A DNA stretch of 46,384 bases, taken from contig JAJYWX010000034.1 of the NCBI GenBank assembly GCA_021791275.1, forward strand, positions 1 to 46,384, in the 5' to 3' direction. Positions 1-8,258 of the stretch are shown in pieces (position 1 is the stretch's first letter; every line of letters starts with the position of its first letter). A model generated the notes under the pieces. That model saw only the letters and a list, made by a program, of their open reading frames with translations, was not told where the DNA came from and did not search any database. Made by a program: the position numbers and the translations under genes. This DNA comes from a bacterium. Its GTDB lineage: Bacteria > Patescibacteriota > Dojkabacteria > JAKAPS01 > JAJZLI01.

Positions 1-41
1 AAGAATATTATAAGGTTTAAGGATCTTTTTTGTCAAATGAA

Positions 42-1184
42 TTAAGTATTCCAAAGTGGACTATCTATATTCTTGATAAATTTATCTTTAGAATTAAAAT
101 CTTTAATTGCATTATCTATTAATTTATCTATTATTTCTGAGAACTGTACTCCTGTAGCTTCCCAAAGATAAAATGAGAGTGATCCAGGTATAGTATTTAT
201 TTCTATTGGATAAAATTTATTATTTTTTTGATCGACTAAAAAGTCTATTCTTGCTAAGCTCTGCCCATCTAAAAGCTTGTAGATCTGTTTAGCTGTATTT
301 CTTATTGATGCATCTAAATTTTTGTTAATTTTTGCAGGAACTTTTCTCTTTGATCCAGCCATCCCCTCATTAGTCTTACTTTTTTTACCCCCTTCTTGAA
401 GGTACTTATCTTCATAGGAGTAAACGATATTTAAGTCTTTTTCAATTTCTTCAGAGAGAGATAATTCTATTTCATTATTATTTTTCATTAATGAATAAGT
501 TATCTCAATAACATCATCTTTAAATTTTTCTATAATAATTTTTTCATCAAATAGTATATCTGTATCTATAATGTCTTCGAGTTCAGAATCATTTGTAACT
601 TTTTTGACACCTATACTTGATCCTAATGAATTAGGTTTAACTATTGCAGGATATCCAATCTCTTTTTTTATTCTTTCTATACATTTATCTCTATTATTTT
701 CCCAATCATCTTTTAATATATACATCCATGGGACAATTTCGATATTATTTTCTTCTAATATATATTTGGTAATTATTTTATCTATACCAAATAAAGCTCC
801 TTTGATGTTTGGTCCAGTATAGGGGATTTTTAGTAAATCAAAAAAACCCTGTATTTGACCATTCTCCCCCTCTCCTCCATGGAATGTTGGCAAAATAGCA
901 TCTATTTGTGTGATTTTTTTTATACTACCTATGTAAAAAGAAGTTTTCCCCTTATATAGAGATATTTTGACAGGGATTTTTTTTAATTTTACAAAATCTT
1001 TAAAAGTTTCAAATTTAGAAAAATCTTTTATATATTTAAATTCGTGTTTTTTATCTATATATATAGGATATACATTATATTTTTCAAAATTAAATTTCCT
1101 ATATACCTGTTTGGCAGTAATTATAGATACTTCATGTTCTGTAGATTCTCCCCCAAATATTAAAACTATATTTTTTTTATTCAT
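42..1184 (-). CDS. ddl: D-alanine--D-alanine ligase
   Basis: Cytoplasmic ATP-grasp enzyme that joins two D-alanines for the peptidoglycan stem peptide. At 380 aa it is slightly longer than typical Ddl. The N-terminus has the family motif GGESTEHEVS (residues 11-20), followed by the PTFHGGEGENGQIQG segment, a central ATP-grasp lysine region (YPAIVKPNSLGSS) and the C-terminal metal-binding part around ARIDFLVD and PIEINTIPGS. The start ATG (1184-1182) overlaps the TGA of the upstream MurF-like gene as ATGA, so the two are translationally coupled. That fits, because MurF consumes the D-Ala-D-Ala that Ddl makes. The gene is complete; its TAA is at 42-44. No terminator is visible before the window edge. 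Confidence 0.95.
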   Translation of the reverse strand: MNKKNIVLIFGGESTEHEVSIITAKQVYRKFNFEKYNVYPIYIDKKHEFKYIKDFSKFETFKDFVKLKKIPVKISLYKGKTSFYIGSIKKITQIDAILPTFHGGEGENGQIQGFFDLLKIPYTGPNIKGALFGIDKIITKYILEENNIEIVPWMYILKDDWENNRDKCIERIKKEIGYPAIVKPNSLGSSIGVKKVTNDSELEDIIDTDILFDEKIIIEKFKDDVIEITYSLMKNNNEIELSLSEEIEKDLNIVYSYEDKYLQEGGKKSKTNEGMAGSKRKVPAKINKNLDASIRNTAKQIYKLLDGQSLARIDFLVDQKNNKFYPIEINTIPGSLSFYLWEATGVQFSEIIDKLIDNAIKDFNSKDKFIKNIDSPLWNT

Positions 1185-2623
1185 AAGTTTTTTATATAAT
1201 ATTCATCTGTAATATCATTTTGTATTAATACACATCCATTCTCATTAAACTCAGATTTATGATTTTCTATATCATAGATATTTTTTATATTTATGATTTT
1301 ATTTTTATTCTTTATACCACTTATTATAAAGTTTTTAAAAGGGCTATCATATAAAAGAATTTTATCTACACTTTTGTCTAATAATTCACCATACTTTTTA
1401 TTTATAAGACTACTTTCATTTCCTCTTTCTACTATACCCCCCGTAGCAACATAGATATTTCTATATAAATTTTTATCTTTCATATCTTTTAAAAATTTTA
1501 TTGCAGATTGGGCACTCTCTTCTCCGATATTATAACTGTCATCTATATAAGTAATTGAATCTTTCTCATAAGGATACATCCTTCTTTTTGTAGGAGATAT
1601 TAAATTGATTTTTCCCTGTATATTTTTTATATTAAATAATTTTGCACATTCAATCGCTAAGGTAAGATTACTTATCATGCTATATCCTAGCAATTTTGTT
1701 TTAAAAGTATCTTTATTTACTTTAAAATGTATCTCGTTTTTCTTAATATCCAATATTTTATATTCAGTTTTTATGTATTTTTTATTTTTGCTAAACTCTA
1801 TTTGTATATTATATTTATCAAAAGGATATTCATATATATCTTTTGGAGCTATTATTGTTGCATCAGTTTTAGAATAATCAACTGCTTCTTTCCCAGCTTT
1901 AATTATATTTCCAATACTTTTAAACTTTTCTAAATGTTGAGTCCCTATGGAAGTTATTATTGTTACATCTGGGGAAAAATTTTCTGCTATTTCTCTTATC
2001 TCTCCAATCTTATATGCTCCTGCTTCTATTAATAGTATCTCTGTGTGAGAATCCATATCTTTTAATATTCTTTGAGATATACCTATGATTGTATTTATGC
2101 TTCTTCCTTCTGAAAATTTATTTGGAGAAAATACCTTATAATCATATGATAGTAGTGTATTCAAAAAATTTGTTGTACTAGTTTTTCCATAACTTCCTAC
2201 AACCATTATTATTTTTATATCTTTTATTGAATTAACTTTTTTAACAGCTTTCTTTATTAGTCTGACCTCAAAAGATCTTTGGAAAGGGTAAATAACAAGT
2301 AATGATATAAGGATGTATATCCATGATAATTGATATATCGCAATTATAATAAGTAGAAATATTATTATTGAATAGGGTTCAGAATAATTTTTGAATATAT
2401 TTATATAAAAATATATTAGTGTTAATAATTCTAATAATATAGTTATTGTTAATAGTAATTTTATTTTAGATGTGAATTGTATACTATTTTTATGTTGTAG
2501 CTTTTTGCCTATATATAATTTAGGAAGGGCATATTTGAAAAAATCAATCACATTGTACTCCATTAACTGGAGAGAATATAATATATTTATAATATAGGTT
2601 TTCTTTATACTAAATTTTCTCAT
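1181..2623 (-). CDS. murF: membrane-anchored MurF-like Mur ligase
   Basis: Mur-ligase family protein of 480 aa, probably adding D-Ala-D-Ala to the UDP-MurNAc-peptide. The ATP-binding loop GSYGKTSTT lies at residues 143-151, followed by the MurF-like stretch IEAGAYKIGEIREIA and then ITSIGTQHLEKF, and a C-terminal ligase domain (YIDDSYNIG). It is unusual in lacking a normal MurF N-terminal UMP-binding domain. Residues about 53-75 and 84-113 are instead strongly hydrophobic and look like two to three membrane segments. The gene overlaps the alpha/beta hydrolase upstream by 14 nt and ddl downstream by 4 nt. The context with ddl supports MurF over other Mur ligases, but the substrate is inferred. 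Confidence 0.85.
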   Translation of the reverse strand: MRKFSIKKTYIINILYSLQLMEYNVIDFFKYALPKLYIGKKLQHKNSIQFTSKIKLLLTITILLELLTLIYFYINIFKNYSEPYSIIIFLLIIIAIYQLSWIYILISLLVIYPFQRSFEVRLIKKAVKKVNSIKDIKIIMVVGSYGKTSTTNFLNTLLSYDYKVFSPNKFSEGRSINTIIGISQRILKDMDSHTEILLIEAGAYKIGEIREIAENFSPDVTIITSIGTQHLEKFKSIGNIIKAGKEAVDYSKTDATIIAPKDIYEYPFDKYNIQIEFSKNKKYIKTEYKILDIKKNEIHFKVNKDTFKTKLLGYSMISNLTLAIECAKLFNIKNIQGKINLISPTKRRMYPYEKDSITYIDDSYNIGEESAQSAIKFLKDMKDKNLYRNIYVATGGIVERGNESSLINKKYGELLDKSVDKILLYDSPFKNFIISGIKNKNKIINIKNIYDIENHKSEFNENGCVLIQNDITDEYYIKNL

Positions 2624-3341
2624 TTTTCTTTAAAAATTTTTTTACAGTCCCTGAAAATAAATATGGATTCTCAATATGAGCAAAATGTGTATATCCTTGC
2701 AAAACTACAATTTCAGAATCTTTAATTTCTCTTTGAATTAAGTAAGATTTAGATATATCTAACTCTTGATCATGATCTCCCCAAATTATTAAAGTGGGAC
2801 AGTGCACATTTTTTAACAGTGGTTTTACATTATAGTTTATTGCTTTTATGAATACATTTTTTAATTCTCCTGCATTAATATAGTCGCGACTTTTAAATTT
2901 ATTTTTTATCTTTTCAGGTACAATTTTTTTTATGGATTTAGATGATATAACTCTGTTTATCTTTTTATCTTTTTCTATTATTCCTGCAGAAGAAAATAAT
3001 ATTAAGTTCTCTATAATAGAATTTTCTTGACTTGCCATATTGATAGCAATCCTGCCTCCAAATGAATGAGCGAGTATATTAATCTTTTTTATTCCTAGTT
3101 CTTTTAAAAATTTTTCTATATATCTTGCATAATCATCTACCCCAAAATCCAAGAATTTTCTGTTTTTACTTTCTCCAAACCCTGGTAAATCTGGGCATAT
3201 GACCCTGTACTCGTCTTGCATAAGCTCAATTATATCGTTCCAACTTTCTTTATTTTGTTGCCAACCATGTAATATCAATATTGGTGTTTTTTTATAATCA
3301 TTTTTTGTATCTATATATGCTATATCATTTATTTTTCTCAT
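2610..3341 (-). CDS. alpha/beta hydrolase
   Basis: Alpha/beta-hydrolase fold protein of 243 aa. Visible features are the HGW oxyanion-hole motif near residue 25, the nucleophile elbow AHSFGG (a variant of GxSxG), the acid region IIWGDHDQ and the catalytic-histidine region YTHFAHIENP near the C-terminus. The catalytic triad therefore looks complete, but the substrate cannot be read from the sequence. It is the first gene of a unit with the MurF-like ligase (14-nt overlap) and ddl, which suggests an envelope-related role without proving one. A TATAAT hexamer at 3350-3355 lies 8 nt before the ATG and there is no Shine-Dalgarno sequence. Confidence 0.85.
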   Translation of the reverse strand: MRKINDIAYIDTKNDYKKTPILILHGWQQNKESWNDIIELMQDEYRVICPDLPGFGESKNRKFLDFGVDDYARYIEKFLKELGIKKINILAHSFGGRIAINMASQENSIIENLILFSSAGIIEKDKKINRVISSKSIKKIVPEKIKNKFKSRDYINAGELKNVFIKAINYNVKPLLKNVHCPTLIIWGDHDQELDISKSYLIQREIKDSEIVVLQGYTHFAHIENPYLFSGTVKKFLKKNEKI

Positions 3342-3355
3342 AATTTATTATTATA
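3342..3355 (-). promoter_or_regulatory. -10 box of the hydrolase-murF-ddl unit
   Basis: On the minus strand TATAAT (3355-3350) is followed by 8 nt and then the ATG at 3341. This predicts an almost leaderless transcript. No good -35 box was identified. Confidence 0.45.
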
Positions 3356-3375
3356 TCATTAATGTGAAAGTATTT

Positions 3376-3409
3376 TTGAAAAAATATCTTTTTAATATAT
3401 AATATCTTT
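3376..3409 (+). promoter_or_regulatory. leaderless promoter of trhO-RimK operon
   Basis: TTGAAA (3376-3381), a 16-nt spacer, TATAAT (3398-3403), 6 nt, then the ATG at 3410. With a normal -10 to start-site distance, transcription would begin at or next to the A of the start codon. There is no room for a ribosome-binding site. Confidence 0.65.
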
Positions 3410-4267
3410 ATGGTAAAAATTATACTTTTCTATAAATATGTAAACATAGAGCATCCTTTATCATTTAGTAATCAACAAACAAAAAGACTTAAATTACTTA
3501 ATCTTAAAGGGCGTTTAATAATTTCACGAGAAGGAATTAATGGTACTTTATCTGGAAGAGAGGAAGATATTAATGATTATGAAAAATCTCTTATTCAAGA
3601 TAAAAAATTTGAAGATATAGTTTTTAAAGAATCATTTTTTAAGGAAGAAGTTTTTCCTAGATTGTCAGTTAAAATAAGGGATGAAATAGTCTCTTTAAAA
3701 AAACCTATTGATATAAATAATAAAGAAAAAAAAGGTAAATATATAGATATTGATAAATTTCATGAGATTATAAAAAATAAATCTGATGAATATGTCATCT
3801 TAGATGCAAGGAATAATTATGAGTCTAATATTGGGAGATTCAAAAATGCTATTACTCCAGATATAGATAATTTTAGAGATTTCCCTAAAGTTTTAAAAGA
3901 TATTAAAAAGTATAAAAATAAGAAAATTGTTATGTATTGTACTGGAGGAGTTAGATGTGAAAAAGCTTCTTCTTATCTTATTAAAAAAGGATATAAGAAT
4001 GTTTATCAGCTTAAAGATGGAATTTTAAATTATATTAATTATTATCCAGATGATTTTGAAGGAAAATGTTACGTTTTCGATAAAAGAATTGCTGTTGGAG
4101 TTTTATCCAATAACAGTATTATTTCAAAGTGTACATATTGTTCTAACAAATCTGATAGATACGTTAATTGTGAGAATAAGTCATGTAATAAACAATTTAT
4201 TGTTTGTACTGAATGTGAATCTAAATTTAACAAATTTTGTTCAGTTAAATGTATGAGTAAGATATAA
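3410..4267 (+). CDS. trhO: tRNA uridine(34) hydroxylase TrhO (rhodanese-like)
   Basis: Member of the TrhO/YceA family, which performs oxygen-dependent hydroxylation of U34 in tRNAs on the way to 5-alkoxyuridines. It is 285 aa. The N-terminal UPF0176-type domain contains SREGINGTLSG (residues 39-49). The rhodanese domain has LDARNNYE (131-138) and the active-site loop YCTGGVRCEKA with Cys177. The C-terminal tail carries a cluster of CxxC-like cysteine pairs that probably bind zinc. The gene starts directly at a leaderless-type promoter and ends 1 nt before the first RimK-like gene, so the three genes form an operon. The family is clear; that this protein has the same activity is inferred. Confidence 0.9.
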   Translation: MVKIILFYKYVNIEHPLSFSNQQTKRLKLLNLKGRLIISREGINGTLSGREEDINDYEKSLIQDKKFEDIVFKESFFKEEVFPRLSVKIRDEIVSLKKPIDINNKEKKGKYIDIDKFHEIIKNKSDEYVILDARNNYESNIGRFKNAITPDIDNFRDFPKVLKDIKKYKNKKIVMYCTGGVRCEKASSYLIKKGYKNVYQLKDGILNYINYYPDDFEGKCYVFDKRIAVGVLSNNSIISKCTYCSNKSDRYVNCENKSCNKQFIVCTECESKFNKFCSVKCMSKI

Positions 4268-4268
4268 G

Positions 4269-5159
4269 ATGAAAATAGCCATATTCTCTAGAGCTAAAAC
4301 AGATGAAGTTTTGATGATTCAGAAAGAAGCTCAAATTAGAGATCACATTGTTGATATAATAAATCCAATTGACCTTGTTTTTGTACAGGATAAAGAATTT
4401 AGAATATATTATAAAGAAGAAGATATTCTAAATTATGATGCATATATACCCAGATATTTTGGAATTAAAACGTCAAAAGGTTCAAAAAATAATAAAAGTT
4501 TAGTTATAAAATATCTAAAGAATCATGGTAAAGCTGTTATGGACTCAATAGAGGCTGAAAGAGTTCACGGAGAAGGAAAGATGTATTCATTTTTCAAATA
4601 TTCTGATTTAGGAATTAACCTTATACCTACTCTGTATTTTTATAAATATCAAGATATTTCCTTATTAGAAGGTTTAATAGATAGATATAATATAAAAAGT
4701 CCATTTATAGTAAAGAGTACTACCGGTGCACAAGGCAAAGACATATATAAAGTTGATAATATTGAGGATTTATTTAATATTTTAAATGAAAATAATAATT
4801 TATCTTTTATGATTCAACCATATATTAAGGCAGACCATGATTTAAGAGTATTATTATTAAAAAACAAAATATTAGGTGCAATGGACAAAATTCATAAGGA
4901 AGATAATTTTAGAGGAAATATCTCACAAGGTGCTATAGGGAAAAGATATGAATTAAGTGATAGTTTAAAAAAGGATGTTTTACTTTGTTCTCTTTTAAAT
5001 GGAGGGGATCTTGTAGGAGTAGATATTCTTATATCAGATAATAAAAGTTATCTTTTAGAAGTTAATAGAGCTCCTCAGTTTAAAGGTTTTTCAAAATACG
5101 TTGGTATTAATGTAGCAAAAGAAATAATTAAATATTTAGAATTATTATATTTAAAATAA
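4269..5159 (+). CDS. RimK-like ATP-grasp ligase, copy 1
   Basis: ATP-grasp ligase of 296 aa in the RimK/LysX/MptN group, which joins an amino acid to the carboxylate of a protein or small-molecule acceptor through an acyl phosphate. Recognisable parts are GKMYSFFKYSDLGINLIPT (a KxxxxxxL-type segment), the ATP-binding strand and loop FIVKSTTGAQGKD, the LRVLLLKNKILGAM strand, the RGNISQGA motif typical of RimK, and the metal-binding end VGVDILI followed by LLEVNRAP. It begins 1 nt after trhO, and its TAA overlaps the ATG of the second copy as TAATG. The acceptor is unknown. Ribosomal protein S6, a small peptide or a LysW-like carrier (one is encoded at 10696) are all possible. Confidence 0.85.
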   Translation: MKIAIFSRAKTDEVLMIQKEAQIRDHIVDIINPIDLVFVQDKEFRIYYKEEDILNYDAYIPRYFGIKTSKGSKNNKSLVIKYLKNHGKAVMDSIEAERVHGEGKMYSFFKYSDLGINLIPTLYFYKYQDISLLEGLIDRYNIKSPFIVKSTTGAQGKDIYKVDNIEDLFNILNENNNLSFMIQPYIKADHDLRVLLLKNKILGAMDKIHKEDNFRGNISQGAIGKRYELSDSLKKDVLLCSLLNGGDLVGVDILISDNKSYLLEVNRAPQFKGFSKYVGINVAKEIIKYLELLYLK

Positions 5160-6076
5160 TGAAAGTCTGTGTAATTACAAGGTCTAATAAAGGAAATAAT
5201 CCGAATGATTTTTTTGATGTAAAAAGTCTCAAAAAATCTTCTTTGAAATCCAATCATGAATTTTTTATGGTTAATCCAGAAGATTTAGTATTCAGCTATA
5301 TAGATAATAAGCTTAATATAGATATTCTAGGAGGAGGAAATATATTAGATTTTGATATTTACATAATAAGGATATCACTGATTGTTTATCCAGAAAGAAA
5401 AAATAGTGATTCTGCTCTTATCACTGAATACTTACTTGGTAATGGAAAAACTGTTTTGAATATATCCAATTCATTCAGATCTAAAACTAGAAATAAAATG
5501 TATGATTTTATGATATTATCTCAATCTAATATACCTCTTATTCCGTCAATATATTTAGATAGCAATGATATTGATAATATAGAATATTATATATCTAAAA
5601 ATAATTTTAAATACCCATTAATTCTAAAATCGATCAAAGGGTTACAAGGGAGAAATCTTTTTAAAGTAGAAAATTTTGAAGAGATTAAAAAGATTATTTC
5701 TAAAAATAGTCATATTAGTTTTATGATTCAAGAGTACTATAAAATATTGCATGATTTAAGAGTTATAGTTTTGGATGGTAAGATTTTAGGTGCAATGGAA
5801 AAAATACCTAAAGAAGGAGATTTTAGAGGTAATATATCACAAGGAGCTAGTGGAAAAAATTTTGAACTAGATAAAGATCTTTCTGACTTGGTGAAAAGGA
5901 CTTATTATGCAGATGGAACAGAATTTATAGGAATTGATATAGCAATTACAGATAGAGGGACATTTGTTCTAGAAGTAAATCGAGGATTGGGATTTGAAGG
6001 TTTTTCTAAATATTTAGATATAGAAGTTTCAGACCACATTATTAAATATTTAGAGAATAAATTTAATAATCAATAA
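5159..6076 (+). CDS. RimK-like ATP-grasp ligase, copy 2
   Basis: ATP-grasp ligase of 305 aa, a clear tandem paralogue of the preceding gene: both share KMYDF/KMYSF, LxLKSIKGLQGR versus IVKSTTGAQGK, the LGAM(E/D)KI core, FRGNISQGA and LEVNR. Divergence is high outside these motifs, so this is an old duplication rather than a recent one, and the two may act on different substrates. The ATG is fused to the previous stop (TAATG). The 3' end overlaps the convergent ATP-grasp gene on the other strand by 7 nt, leaving no space for a terminator. Confidence 0.85.
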   Translation: MKVCVITRSNKGNNPNDFFDVKSLKKSSLKSNHEFFMVNPEDLVFSYIDNKLNIDILGGGNILDFDIYIIRISLIVYPERKNSDSALITEYLLGNGKTVLNISNSFRSKTRNKMYDFMILSQSNIPLIPSIYLDSNDIDNIEYYISKNNFKYPLILKSIKGLQGRNLFKVENFEEIKKIISKNSHISFMIQEYYKILHDLRVIVLDGKILGAMEKIPKEGDFRGNISQGASGKNFELDKDLSDLVKRTYYADGTEFIGIDIAITDRGTFVLEVNRGLGFEGFSKYLDIEVSDHIIKYLENKFNNQ

Positions 6077-7329
6077 ATTGTACTTATTACTTTTTTAATA
6101 ATATCGATATCAATTTTTTCTTTTGACTGTATTCTAGATATTTCAATGTTATATCCTACCTTCTCTTGGCTTGTAATTATTAGTAAATTATTTTTTCGAA
6201 GGTAAGTGAGGTCATACCCATCACCTATTTTTTCTAGATTATTATTATAAATTCCATTTAGTAGATTTTTAATTTTTATCTCATCTGTTTTTTTATTTCT
6301 TATTATAATTTGCCTAAAATTATAATCATCATAAATATATTCATTTATCTTTTTATAGTCAATTTTATAATCTTTTTTTAAAAATTCTAATATATGTATA
6401 AGTTTAAAAGGTATTTCTTCTCTTTCTATTTGTAATTTTGTAAATGTAGGAATAGATGCATTTTCCCTTGCATTAATTTCAATTAAATAAAAATTTTCCC
6501 CGTCAAAAACAAAATCAGCACCAAACATCCCAATGTATCCATCTTTTTTCATTATATTTGCTATATAATTCATTTTATCTATTAGTTTATCTTTTTCTTT
6601 ATTTTCAAGATTAGTTATCCATTCATTTCCAACACTTGCACCCTTGAAGTCTGTTAAAACATTTATACCTGTTATTTGTTTTGATAAATTACCTATCAAT
6701 ATTCCATTCTTGGTGATTACAGAATTTATAGTATAATATATTCCCTCTATCTTTTTTGATGCTTTTGATATTCTTTTAGGATATATGTTTTTTATTTTAT
6801 TATATTCATCACTATTCTCAATAAAGAAGGTGCTGTTTCCACTCTGCCCTCTTTGAAATTGTATGACGAATTTATCGCCTATTTTATTTTTGATACTTTC
6901 ATATGAGTCTTTTTCTAGATTTATAAATATGGTTTGAGGAACAATATCTTTAAATATTTTACTTATCTCTATTTTATTTTCATATTTCTTATTTAGTAGT
7001 GATGAGGTATTTAATATATTTTTTCCATTCATCACATTTTCTATTTCTTTTGATATTTTAAAGAACATGAAATTTGCTTTATCAATGGAATTTATATATT
7101 TTTGTGTATTTTTATTTAAAAGTAATTTTACAGAGCTTCTTTTTATTTCTATTTCAGGGAAGTCCTTCTTTAAAGAAAAATATTTTTTTTGAAAATTTAA
7201 AATATATGAGTTATCCATACAAACAATATAAAAATTAGGCAATACTTTTTCTAATCCCAATGATCTTTCTGGATCTGTCGTTACATATATTATATTTTCA
7301 TTTTTTATTTTTCCTTCTAAATCTTTCAT
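6070..7329 (-). CDS. ATP-grasp amino-acid/peptide ligase-like protein
   Basis: Protein of 419 aa with an ATP-grasp core in its middle: an ATP-binding strand FVIQFQRGQSGNSTFF, a substrate-side strand, and the metal-binding segment GMFGADFVFDGENFYLIEIN with ARENAS after it. This is the arrangement of the carbamoyl-phosphate-synthase/biotin-carboxylase-like L-amino-acid ligases. It has an N-terminal domain of about 120 residues and a C-terminal extension of about 110 residues that I do not recognise. Its ATG overlaps the stop of the PLP-enzyme gene (ATGA), which in turn overlaps leuS, so the three are co-translated. A two-step pathway, with an amino acid made by the PLP enzyme and then ligated by this protein, is plausible but inferred. 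Confidence 0.75.
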   Translation of the reverse strand: MKDLEGKIKNENIIYVTTDPERSLGLEKVLPNFYIVCMDNSYILNFQKKYFSLKKDFPEIEIKRSSVKLLLNKNTQKYINSIDKANFMFFKISKEIENVMNGKNILNTSSLLNKKYENKIEISKIFKDIVPQTIFINLEKDSYESIKNKIGDKFVIQFQRGQSGNSTFFIENSDEYNKIKNIYPKRISKASKKIEGIYYTINSVITKNGILIGNLSKQITGINVLTDFKGASVGNEWITNLENKEKDKLIDKMNYIANIMKKDGYIGMFGADFVFDGENFYLIEINARENASIPTFTKLQIEREEIPFKLIHILEFLKKDYKIDYKKINEYIYDDYNFRQIIIRNKKTDEIKIKNLLNGIYNNNLEKIGDGYDLTYLRKNNLLIITSQEKVGYNIEISRIQSKEKIDIDIIKKVISTIY

Positions 7330-8258
7330 ACTCCAGTAAAAAGTATTACTACCTTTTTAAATAAATATCCATTTTCTAATGCTTTATATAAACCTGCAAG
7401 GGCAAGTGCCCCTTCATAAGACGTATATACTCCACTTTTCCTAAGTAGTCTTTGATATTTATCAATCTCTTTATTCTCTATAGTCCATCCCCAACCTCTT
7501 GTTTTATTAATTATTTTCTCTACATCTTTTTTCCTATTTGTTACCCTTGCTACGATAGCTTTTGCTAATGTTTCATCTTCTGATTTAAAATTATTGTCAA
7601 ATAGATGTGATATTGTATTTATTTTTGATGTCTGAACTAGATGAATTTTACAATTTTTATTTATTCTTTTGGATATACCATAAAGTGTAGTTCCACTACT
7701 TACAGGTATAAATAGGGCATCTGCTCTCAAATTATATAACTCTTCACCGATACTTTTATATCCTTGTTCAGCATATTTGGTGTTAGACCCTCTAAAAATT
7801 TCTATATTATTTTCTTTAGAAAATTTTATCGCATCTGATAGTGGTCTTAGTGTTTTTATTACTGATATATTTTTCTTGTTATTTTTTATTGCTAATTCTA
7901 ATCTTTCATCTTTTTTCTCTTCTAATTTAGAAGATAAATATAGGTATACCTTTATTCCTGATAATTTAGAATAATTTGCCGCTGATATGGCTGTATTTCC
8001 TGATGATGGGATTATAACCTCTTTTATTCCCTTATATTTTAAGTATGAAAAGTAATATGCAATTGACCTATCTTTAGCAGACCCTGTTGGGTTTTTGTCT
8101 TCTCTTTTTGCAAATACATTTTCTATGCCTGTATCTATTTCTATATTTTTTAACCTTATGAGTTCTGTATTCCCTTCATTTAGGCTTATTTGATATTCTT
8201 TAGGTATTTTAGGCGTATATAGATTTTCGTATTCCCATATTCCTTTATTTTTTTTCAT
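7326..8258 (-). CDS. threonine-synthase-like PLP-dependent enzyme
   Basis: Fold-type II PLP enzyme of 310 aa, related to threonine synthase and cysteine synthase. The N-terminus has the family's EGNTELIRL motif (residues 28-36). The PLP lysine is probably Lys62 in NPTGSAKDRS, and the phosphate/substrate loop is SSGNTA (85-90). A glycine-rich PVSSGTTLYG loop follows. It is shorter than typical threonine synthase and lacks that enzyme's N-terminal extension, so the substrate is uncertain; beta-replacement or beta-elimination on serine, homoserine or their phosphates are all possible. It is coupled by ATGA overlaps both to leuS upstream and to the ATP-grasp ligase downstream. Confidence 0.8.
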   Translation of the reverse strand: MKKNKGIWEYENLYTPKIPKEYQISLNEGNTELIRLKNIEIDTGIENVFAKREDKNPTGSAKDRSIAYYFSYLKYKGIKEVIIPSSGNTAISAANYSKLSGIKVYLYLSSKLEEKKDERLELAIKNNKKNISVIKTLRPLSDAIKFSKENNIEIFRGSNTKYAEQGYKSIGEELYNLRADALFIPVSSGTTLYGISKRINKNCKIHLVQTSKINTISHLFDNNFKSEDETLAKAIVARVTNRKKDVEKIINKTRGWGWTIENKEIDKYQRLLRKSGVYTSYEGALALAGLYKALENGYLFKKVVILFTGV

